Assembly: GCF_024171955.1 (NCBI RefSeq)
Contig: NZ_JAMTCS010000014.1
Coordinates: 1-64,000, forward strand
DNA length: 64,000 bases
Direction of reading: 5' to 3'
From: Promicromonospora thailandica
GTDB lineage: Bacteria; Actinomycetota; Actinomycetes; Actinomycetales; Cellulomonadaceae
A program made the translations under genes and the position numbers. Below, piece by piece: positions 6,942 through 13,063 of the stretch (position 1 is the first letter of the stretch; the number at the start of each line of letters is the position of its first letter). The notes beneath the pieces were generated by a model. That model was not told the DNA's origin. It saw nothing but the letters and a program-made list of their open reading frames with translations, and made no database searches.

Positions 6942-8555
6942 ATGTTGCCCACCCCTTCCGTCGTGCTGCACGACGTCACCTTCGCCTGGCCGGACGGCGC
7001 CGTCGCGCTCGACCACGTCTCCGGCGCCTTCGGCCGCGGCCGCACCGGCCTGACCGGCCTCAACGGCGCCGGGAAGTCGACCCTGCTGCGCCTGGTGGCC
7101 GGGCTGCTCACCCCGGCCTCGGGCCGGGTCGTGCTGAGCGGCACGGCCGACTACCTGCCCCAGCGCGTCACCACGGACGTCGACGCGACCGTCGCCGACC
7201 TGCTGGGCATCACGCCCGTCGTGCGTGCCCTGCGCGCCATCGAGTCGGGCGACGTCGACCCGGCGCACTTCGACGCCGTCGGCGACGACTGGGACGTCGA
7301 GGAGCGGGCGGTCGCCCTGCTGGCCGCCTCCGGCCTGCCGACGGGTCTGGGCCGCTCGGTCGCCACCCTGTCCGGTGGCGAGACCATGCTGACCGCGATC
7401 ACGGGCATCCGGCTGCGGCAGTCGAGCGGGGGCGGCGCCGTCGCGCTGCTCGACGAACCGACCAACAACCTGGACGGCGACGCCCGCGAGCGGCTGTACG
7501 AGCTGGTGCGGGGGTGGCGCGGCGCGCTCGTCGTGGTGTCCCACGACCTGGCGCTGCTGGAGCTGATGGACGACACGGCCGAGCTGCGGGCCGGGTCGCT
7601 GACGACGTTCGGTGGTCCGTACTCGGAGTACCGGGCGTGGCTGGAGGTGCAGCAGGAGGCGGCGGCGCAGGCCCTGCGCTCGGCGGAGCAGACGCTGCGG
7701 CGCGAGAAGCGGCAGCGGATCGAGGCGGAGGAGCGGATCGCGCACAGCGAGAGCAAGGGTCGCAAGGACGCCGCGAACAGCCGGTACGTCAAGGCGGTGA
7801 TCAACGACCGGCGCAACAGCGCGGAGAAGTCGCAGGGGGCGCGGCGCGGGTTGCTGGACGACAAGGTGGAGCGGGCGCGTGCGGCGGTGGACCTGGCGGA
7901 GCGCGCGGTGCGGGACGACGACCGCATCTCGGTGGACCTGCCGGACCCGCGGGTGCCCGCGGGCCGGCGGCTGGTGGTGCTGCGGGGTGCCGACGGCCGG
8001 GAGGTCGTGGTCCAGGGGCCGGAGCGGGTGGCGCTGACCGGGCCGAACGGGGTGGGCAAGACGACGCTGCTGGAGCGCCTCGTGCGGCCGGGCTCGGCTG
8101 AAAGCCCCGCGGGTGCGGCGGGCGGGGAGGTGCTGACCGGCCAGGTCGCCTACCTGCCGCAGCGGGTGGACGTGCTGCGCGAGGACCTGTCGGTGCTGGA
8201 CGCCGTGCGGGAGGGCGCGCCGCACGTGCCGCCGGGGGAGCTGCGCAACCGGCTGGCCAGGTTCCTGGTGCGGGGTGCCGCGGTGGACCGGCCGGTGGCG
8301 ACGCTGTCGGGCGGTGAGCGGTTCCGGGTGGCGCTGGCGCGGTTGCTGCTGGCGGACCCGCCCGCGCAGCTGCTGGTGCTCGACGAGCCGACGAACAATC
8401 TCGACGTCGCGAGCACCGACCAGCTCGTGGACGCCCTGGCGGCGTACCGCGGTGCGTTGCTGGTGGTCAGCCACGACCGGGCGTTCCTGGAGCGGTTGGG
8501 TCTGGACGTGGAGGTCAGGCTGGACGGTGCGGGGAACCTGACCGAGGTGCGCTAG
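6942..8555 (+). CDS. ABC-F family ATPase (ribosome protection type)
   Basis: Soluble protein of 537 residues with two ABC ATPase domains and no membrane domain. Domain 1 has Walker A GLNGAGKST (39-47), signature LSGGE (143-147) and Walker B with VALLDEPTNNLD. A charged helical linker follows (residues about 230-300, rich in Arg, Lys and Glu). Domain 2 has Walker A GPNGVGKTT (367-375), LSGGE (about 455) and LLVLDEPTNNLD. ABC-F proteins bind the ribosomal E site, and antibiotic-resistance members displace macrolides, lincosamides, streptogramins or pleuromutilins. CCGGGAG is the ribosome site. The upstream leader ORF suggests drug-inducible expression. The drug class cannot be read from sequence. 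Confidence 0.93.
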   Translation: MLPTPSVVLHDVTFAWPDGAVALDHVSGAFGRGRTGLTGLNGAGKSTLLRLVAGLLTPASGRVVLSGTADYLPQRVTTDVDATVADLLGITPVVRALRAIESGDVDPAHFDAVGDDWDVEERAVALLAASGLPTGLGRSVATLSGGETMLTAITGIRLRQSSGGGAVALLDEPTNNLDGDARERLYELVRGWRGALVVVSHDLALLELMDDTAELRAGSLTTFGGPYSEYRAWLEVQQEAAAQALRSAEQTLRREKRQRIEAEERIAHSESKGRKDAANSRYVKAVINDRRNSAEKSQGARRGLLDDKVERARAAVDLAERAVRDDDRISVDLPDPRVPAGRRLVVLRGADGREVVVQGPERVALTGPNGVGKTTLLERLVRPGSAESPAGAAGGEVLTGQVAYLPQRVDVLREDLSVLDAVREGAPHVPPGELRNRLARFLVRGAAVDRPVATLSGGERFRVALARLLLADPPAQLLVLDEPTNNLDVASTDQLVDALAAYRGALLVVSHDRAFLERLGLDVEVRLDGAGNLTEVR

Positions 8556-8597
8556 TGCGTACGGGTTAACCCTGATGCGCCAAATTTCACCCGGGTT

Positions 8598-8615
8598 GTA
8601 CGGTCTCTTTACTTA
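8598..8615 (+). promoter_or_regulatory. Shared chitinase upstream motif, copy 1
   Basis: GTACGGTCTCTTTACTTA ends 27 bases before the first chitinase start and matches 15 of 18 positions with 9795-9812 ahead of the second chitinase. The surrounding CGGTCT...AGACCG (8601-8622) is also an inverted repeat. It may be a common regulator site for chitin induction or a conserved promoter core. Confidence 0.5.
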
Positions 8616-8642
8616 TTAGACCGACCTCTCCGGGAGATGACG

Positions 8643-9647
8643 ATGAAGACGAACCCGAAGCGCCTCGGCGTGCTCGGCGCGCTGACCGCGGCGCTCCTCG
8701 CCGCGGGCGGCACGCTCGGGGCCACGGCCATGGAGGTCAGCGGTCCCCGGGCGGCCGCCCCGCAGGGCGCGGTGGAGAAGCTGGCGGGGGCGCCCTACCT
8801 GTACCTGGGGTGGGGCGACCCGCAGGACGCCACGACGGTGATGAGCAAGACCGGCGTCTCGGCGTTCACGATGGCGTTCATGCTGTCGTCCGGCGGCTGC
8901 ACCCCCGCGTGGGACGGGCAGCGGCCGCTGACCGGCGGTGTGGACGAGCGGACGATCGACGCGATCAAGGCCGCGGGCGGTCAGGTGCAGATCTCGTTCG
9001 GCGGCTGGTCGGGCAACAAGCTCGGTCCGAGCTGCTCGAGCCCGGAGGAGTTCGCCGGTGCGGTGCAGCAGGTCATCGACGCGCACGGCCCCGACGTCGT
9101 CGACTTCGACATCGAGAACACCGACGAGCTGGAGGACTACGCGGTCCAGGACCGCATCCTCCAGGGGATCGCGATCGTCAAGGAGAACAACCCCGGCGTG
9201 CAGGCCGTGGTGACGATCCCGACGTCGATCAGCGGGCCCGGTGGTGCCGGGGCGCGGCTCGTCACGCGCGCGGCCGAGCTCGGCACACCGATCGACAACT
9301 ACACGGTCATGACCTTCGACTTCGGCGGCTCCGACATGGTGGCCGACACGATCAGCGCGGCCCGGGGCCTGAAGGACCAGCTCAAGGCCGCGCACGGCTG
9401 GTCCGACGCCGAGGCGTACGCCCACACGGGCATCTCCGGGATGAACGGGGTGTCGGACGTCGGGGAGATCACCACGCCCGAGCAGTGGACGCAGATCCGC
9501 GACTGGGCGAACGAGAACGGCCTGACCCGGTTCGCCTACTGGGCGGTCAACCGCGACCGCGGCTGCGAGGGCGGGGGCGTGACCTCCAGCTGCAGCGGCA
9601 TCGCGCAGGAGGACCTCGCGTTCACGCGGATCACCGCGGGGTTCTGA
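8643..9647 (+). CDS. Secreted GH18 chitinase, catalytic domain only
   Basis: Predicted exported chitinase of 334 residues that hydrolyses beta-1,4-N-acetylglucosamine chains. Residues 1-29 are a signal peptide (KR, hydrophobic core, A-x-A region). The GH18 barrel shows ISFGGWSG (about 117-124) and the catalytic strand DVVDFDIE (151-158), with Glu158 as acid/base; the usual DGxDxDxE glycine is replaced by Val. No carbohydrate-binding module is present. The ATG at 8643 is preferred to 8637 because GGGAG touches the earlier ATG but is spaced 6 bases from this one. The mature domain is closely similar to the C-terminal part of the next gene, indicating tandem duplication. Confidence 0.9.
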   Translation: MKTNPKRLGVLGALTAALLAAGGTLGATAMEVSGPRAAAPQGAVEKLAGAPYLYLGWGDPQDATTVMSKTGVSAFTMAFMLSSGGCTPAWDGQRPLTGGVDERTIDAIKAAGGQVQISFGGWSGNKLGPSCSSPEEFAGAVQQVIDAHGPDVVDFDIENTDELEDYAVQDRILQGIAIVKENNPGVQAVVTIPTSISGPGGAGARLVTRAAELGTPIDNYTVMTFDFGGSDMVADTISAARGLKDQLKAAHGWSDAEAYAHTGISGMNGVSDVGEITTPEQWTQIRDWANENGLTRFAYWAVNRDRGCEGGGVTSSCSGIAQEDLAFTRITAGF

Positions 9648-9794
9648 GCCGCAGACGACCTCCGGCGCGGTCGGGCGCCGGACCCGCGCCCGTCGCCGTC
9701 GGGCAACCGGCGGCGGCGGGCTCTTCCGTGCCCGGGCGTCTGCTGTGTGGTCCCTGTACGGGGAAGCCCCAATGTTGCAGGCGTCAAGGAAGTC

Positions 9795-9812
9795 GTACGG
9801 TTCCCTTACTTA
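9795..9812 (+). promoter_or_regulatory. Shared chitinase upstream motif, copy 2
   Basis: GTACGGTTCCCTTACTTA lies 27 bases before the ATG of the second chitinase, the same distance as copy 1 before the first. Only three pyrimidine positions differ between the two copies, while the flanks diverge. Confidence 0.5.
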
Positions 9813-9839
9813 CAGGCTTGAAAGTGAGGGAGGGCGACC

Positions 9840-11171
9840 ATGCAAGCACGTCTACGGCGCCGTGTAGTCGGCGGCCTCGCGGCACTGTCCGTGGCTCTGG
9901 TCACGGCGTTCGCGCTCGGCGGGGGCGCTCTGCCCGCGCAGGCGGCGACGGGCGCGATCACCGGGTACGGCGGCAAGTGCGTCGACGTGGCCGCGGCCAA
10001 CCCGGCCAACGGCACCCAGATCCAGCTCTACGGGTGCAACGGTACGAACGCCCAGACCTGGGACGTGCGCACCGACGGCACGATCCGGGCGCTCGGCAAG
10101 TGTCTCGACGTGGCGGACGCGAGCTCCGCCAACGGCACCCGCGTGCAGCTCTGGGACTGCAACGGCAGCGCGGCGCAGTCCTGGACGGCAGGGTCCGACG
10201 GCACGCTGCGCGCCCTGGGCAAGTGCCTGGACGCGACAGGGCCGAGCTCGGCCGACGGCACACCCCTGCAGATCTGGGACTGCTTCGCCGGCGCCAACCA
10301 GCGCTGGACCCTGCCGTCCGGCGGCAGCAACCCCGGCCCGAACCCGGCGAAGATGCCGGCCGCGCCGTACCTGTACCTCGGCTGGGGCAACCCGCCGAGC
10401 GCGACGTCCGTCATGAGCCAGACCGGCATCCGGGCGTTCACCATGGCATTCATCCTGTCGTCCGGCGGCTGCAACCCCGCGTGGGACGGCCAGCGACCGC
10501 TCACGGGTGGTGTCGACCAGCAGACCATCAACGCGATCAAGGCCGCGGGCGGTCAGGTGCAGATCTCGTTCGGTGGCTGGTCCGGGAACAAGCTCGGCCC
10601 CAACTGCTCGACGCCGGCCGCGTTCGCCGGGGCCGTGCAGCAGGTCATCAACGCCCACCAGCCGCACGTGGTCGACTTCGACATCGAGAACTCGGACGAG
10701 TTCGAGAACTACACCGTCCAGGACCGCATCCTGCAGGGCCTGGTCATCGTCAAGCAGAACAACCCGAACGTGAAGATCGCCGTCACCATCGGCACCGGCC
10801 GTGGCGGTCCCGAGGGCGCGGGCACCCGGCTCATCAACCGGGCCGCGCAGCTCGGCGTCCCGATCGACAACTACACGATCATGCCGTTCAACTTCGGCTC
10901 CTCGAACATCGCGCAGGACACGATCAACGCGTCCGAGGGTCTGAAGAACCAGCTCAAGGCCGCCAACGGCTGGACCGACGCCCAGGCGTACGCCCACATG
11001 GGCATCTCCGGCATGAACGGGAGCTCCGACCAGGGCGAGATCACGACCACGGCGGCCTGGACGCAGATCCGTGACTACGCGCGCAACAACGGGCTGACCC
11101 GCTTCGCGTTCTGGTCCGTCAACCGCGACCAGCCCGGGTTCGAGTTCACGCGCATCACGGCGGGCTTCTGA
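9840..11171 (+). CDS. Secreted chitinase: ricin-type lectin (CBM13) + GH18
   Basis: Exported two-domain chitinase of 443 residues. A signal peptide (1-36, cleavage near AQA-ATG) precedes a beta-trefoil carbohydrate-binding domain (38-157) with three repeats of the G-K-C-L/V-D-V...Q-x-W type. A Gly/Ser/Pro linker (160-173) leads to the GH18 domain (174-443), with QISFGGWSG and catalytic HVVDFDIE ending at Glu283. The catalytic half is paralogous to the preceding gene, so one copy gained or lost the lectin module. GGGAGGG precedes the ATG. Its TGA overlaps the ATG of the next gene by one base, so the two are co-translated. Confidence 0.92.
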   Translation: MQARLRRRVVGGLAALSVALVTAFALGGGALPAQAATGAITGYGGKCVDVAAANPANGTQIQLYGCNGTNAQTWDVRTDGTIRALGKCLDVADASSANGTRVQLWDCNGSAAQSWTAGSDGTLRALGKCLDATGPSSADGTPLQIWDCFAGANQRWTLPSGGSNPGPNPAKMPAAPYLYLGWGNPPSATSVMSQTGIRAFTMAFILSSGGCNPAWDGQRPLTGGVDQQTINAIKAAGGQVQISFGGWSGNKLGPNCSTPAAFAGAVQQVINAHQPHVVDFDIENSDEFENYTVQDRILQGLVIVKQNNPNVKIAVTIGTGRGGPEGAGTRLINRAAQLGVPIDNYTIMPFNFGSSNIAQDTINASEGLKNQLKAANGWTDAQAYAHMGISGMNGSSDQGEITTTAAWTQIRDYARNNGLTRFAFWSVNRDQPGFEFTRITAGF

Positions 11172-12427
11172 TGCGCCCCGGGACGCGCAGGGGCGCCGGC
11201 GCGCTGGTGGCGCTCGTGACGGCGGCGGGCCTCCTGCTCACCGCGGCCGTGAGCGGCCCGGCGACGGCGGCACCCGCGCCGCGCGCCGTCGTCGGGCAGC
11301 AGGCGACCGCCGTGGCGGCCGACGTGCCCACCACGTTCACCCACCCGGGTGTGCACGTGAGCCGACCGCAGCTCGACTTCGTGCGGCAGCAGGTGCAGGC
11401 CGGCGCACAGCCCTGGCGCCGCGCCTACGACGCCATGATGGGCAGCCGCTACGCGTCGCTGTCCTACACGCCGCACCCGCGGGCCGTGGTCGAGTGCGGG
11501 TCGTACTCCAACCCGAACAACGGGTGCACCGACGAGCGCGAGGACGCCATCGCGGCGTACACCCACGCGCTGGCCTGGTCGATCACCCGCGACACCCGGC
11601 ACGCCCAGAAGGCGATAGCGATCATGAACGCGTGGTCGCCCGTCATCCAGGACCACACCAACTCCAACGCGCCGCTGCAGACGGCGTGGGCCGGGTCGGT
11701 GTGGCCGCGGGCTGCCGAGATCATCCGGTACACCGGTGCCGGGTGGGCGTCGTCCGACGTCGACCGGTTCGAGCGGATGCTGCGCGACGTCTACCTGCCC
11801 GAGGTGATCAACGGCTCGCGCAGCAACGGCAACTGGGAGCTGTCGATGATGGAGGCCGCCGTCGGCATCGCGATCTTCCTCGACGACCGCACCGCCTATG
11901 CCTCCGCCCGCCAGCGCTTCCTGGTGCGGGTGCCCGCGTTCATCTACCTGACGTCGGACGGGGCCGTGCCGCGCACCGTGCCCGGGACGGGCCGGGACAC
12001 GCCCGACCAGATCTTCGCGTTCTGGCACAACCAGCGCACGCTGGTCAACGGCCTGGCGCAGGAGACCTGCCGGGACTTCACGCACACCGGCTACGGCATC
12101 TCGGCCATCTCGCACGTGGCCGAGACCGCCGCCATCCAGGGTGACGACCTCTACCCGCAGGTGGGGGAGCGGCTGCGGCACGCGCTCGGCTTCCACTCCA
12201 CCTACCAGCGCGGCGCGGCGGTGCCGTCCTGGCTGTGCGGCGGGTCGGTGCACCTGGGCCTCGGCCCGGTCACCGAGGTCGGCTTCAACGCGCTGCACAA
12301 CCGGCAGGGGTTCGCGATGACGAACACGCAGGCCCTGACGGAGTCCACGCGTCCGCAGAACACGAACAACCTGTTCGTCGCCTGGGAGACCCTGACCCAC
12401 GCTGACAACCCGCACGTCCTGCCGTAA
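11171..12427 (+). CDS. Secreted alginate-lyase-family protein
   Basis: Exported protein of 418 residues with a signal peptide (1-33, A-T-A-A cleavage area) and an alpha/alpha-barrel of the alginate lyase family. Supporting motifs are the HPGVHVSRPQLDFVRQQV start and NGNWELSMMEAAVGIAIFLDD (about 218-238), which in the family carries catalytic-site Asn residues; conserved His and Arg follow in FAFWHNQRTLVNG. Substrates of actinobacterial members are mostly undetermined, and uronate lyase activity is not proven here. Translational coupling (TGATG) to a chitinase suggests a role in degrading fungal or arthropod wall material, possibly a deacetylated or uronate-containing polymer. Confidence 0.8.
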   Translation: MRPGTRRGAGALVALVTAAGLLLTAAVSGPATAAPAPRAVVGQQATAVAADVPTTFTHPGVHVSRPQLDFVRQQVQAGAQPWRRAYDAMMGSRYASLSYTPHPRAVVECGSYSNPNNGCTDEREDAIAAYTHALAWSITRDTRHAQKAIAIMNAWSPVIQDHTNSNAPLQTAWAGSVWPRAAEIIRYTGAGWASSDVDRFERMLRDVYLPEVINGSRSNGNWELSMMEAAVGIAIFLDDRTAYASARQRFLVRVPAFIYLTSDGAVPRTVPGTGRDTPDQIFAFWHNQRTLVNGLAQETCRDFTHTGYGISAISHVAETAAIQGDDLYPQVGERLRHALGFHSTYQRGAAVPSWLCGGSVHLGLGPVTEVGFNALHNRQGFAMTNTQALTESTRPQNTNNLFVAWETLTHADNPHVLP

Positions 12428-12442
12428 GGTCCGTCCGCACCA

Positions 12443-12506
12443 CCTTCGAGACCGAGGTTGCTTCGCCTTCAGAGGGCTGAAAGCGAAGCAACCTCGGTCT
12501 CGAAGG
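12443..12506. terminator. Perfect 24-bp hairpin shared by convergent genes
   Basis: Arms 12443-12466 and 12483-12506 are perfectly complementary, and the 16-base centre itself pairs (TTCAG/CTGAA, loop AGGG). It serves the convergent alginate-lyase-family and DUF6314 genes. Its right arm encodes the last residues (FETEVASL) of the DUF6314 protein, so terminator and coding sequence overlap. Confidence 0.85.
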
Positions 12507-13008
12507 GGAGAGCGGTGTCCGGCGGGACGGTGTAGCGAGTGCGCATCTCGTAGTCCTTCTCCGGCCCCGTGACGTGCCAGTCCAGCTCCCACGACGGCGG
12601 CCGGACCACCACCGCGGACGCCGGCCGGACCACCACCGCGGACGCCGGCCCGGCCGACGCCGCCGGCCCGGCCGGGACGTCGAGGTCGCCGCGGTACAGG
12701 TCGCGGCCGCACAGATGCTCCACGGCGCCGGGGGTCCAGGGATGGAAGTCGCGGCCGTCCTCGAAGGTGACCCGCCAGTCAGGTTCGGGAGCGGGCGGAG
12801 CGGATGCCGGCGCCGGGACCAGGTACAGCGTCCGGGACACCGGCGTGCTGCCGGCCTCCCAGCGCAGGGTGCCGTGCTCGTCCCAGCGCACCCGGCCGTC
12901 GTCCAGCCGCCGCAGGTGGGCCTGGCCCGTCGCGGTGTACCGGCTGCCGTCGGCGTGCGTGACCTCCCGACGGAAGTCCCAGGTACCGAGCAGGCGGAGC
13001 GGGCTCAC
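12469..13008 (-). CDS. DUF6314 family protein
   Basis: Small soluble protein of 179 residues resembling the DUF6314 family (start LLGTWDFRREV, GTLRWEAG...VSRTLYL, FHPWTPGAVEHLCGRDLYRG, final GPEKDYEMRTRYTV). It is probably a beta-barrel of lipocalin or THAP4-like shape; function unknown. Residues about 120-136 are a duplicated SAVVVRPA segment arising from a 24-base tandem duplication. The GTG at 13008 lies 6 bases after TAGGAT, fitting leaderless expression. The 3' end lies inside the shared terminator hairpin. Confidence 0.75.
   Translation of the reverse strand: MSPLRLLGTWDFRREVTHADGSRYTATGQAHLRRLDDGRVRWDEHGTLRWEAGSTPVSRTLYLVPAPASAPPAPEPDWRVTFEDGRDFHPWTPGAVEHLCGRDLYRGDLDVPAGPAASAGPASAVVVRPASAVVVRPPSWELDWHVTGPEKDYEMRTRYTVPPDTALPFETEVASLSAL
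12599..12646 (-). repeat. 24-bp tandem duplication in the DUF6314 gene
   Basis: Two identical 24-base units (12599-12622 and 12623-12646) follow each other exactly, adding eight in-frame residues. This looks like a recent slippage event inside a variable loop. Confidence 0.85.
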
Positions 13009-13014
13009 GGGCCG

Positions 13015-13020
13015 ATCCTA
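13015..13020 (-). promoter_or_regulatory. -10 box of the DUF6314 gene
   Basis: On the minus strand TAGGAT is followed after 6 bases by the GTG at 13008, predicting a leaderless transcript. Confidence 0.5.
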
Positions 13021-13030
13021 TGCGGGCACC

Positions 13031-13052
13031 GGACCATGCGGACGCATGGTCC
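13031..13052. promoter_or_regulatory. 22-bp palindrome at the M3 peptidase promoter
   Basis: GGACCATGCG and CGCATGGTCC are perfect 10-base arms with a 2-base spacer. The dyad lies directly before CAGGAT (13052-13057), which is spaced 6 bases from the peptidase ATG. This is a good operator position for a regulator acting on either of the two divergent genes. Confidence 0.5.
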
Positions 13053-13063
13053 AGGATGGACCC

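Noticed and set aside
8637-8642. The earlier ATG as start of the first chitinase
   Set aside because: GGGAG directly touches this codon, too close for initiation. The ATG at 8643 has a 6-base spacing and gives a normal signal peptide.
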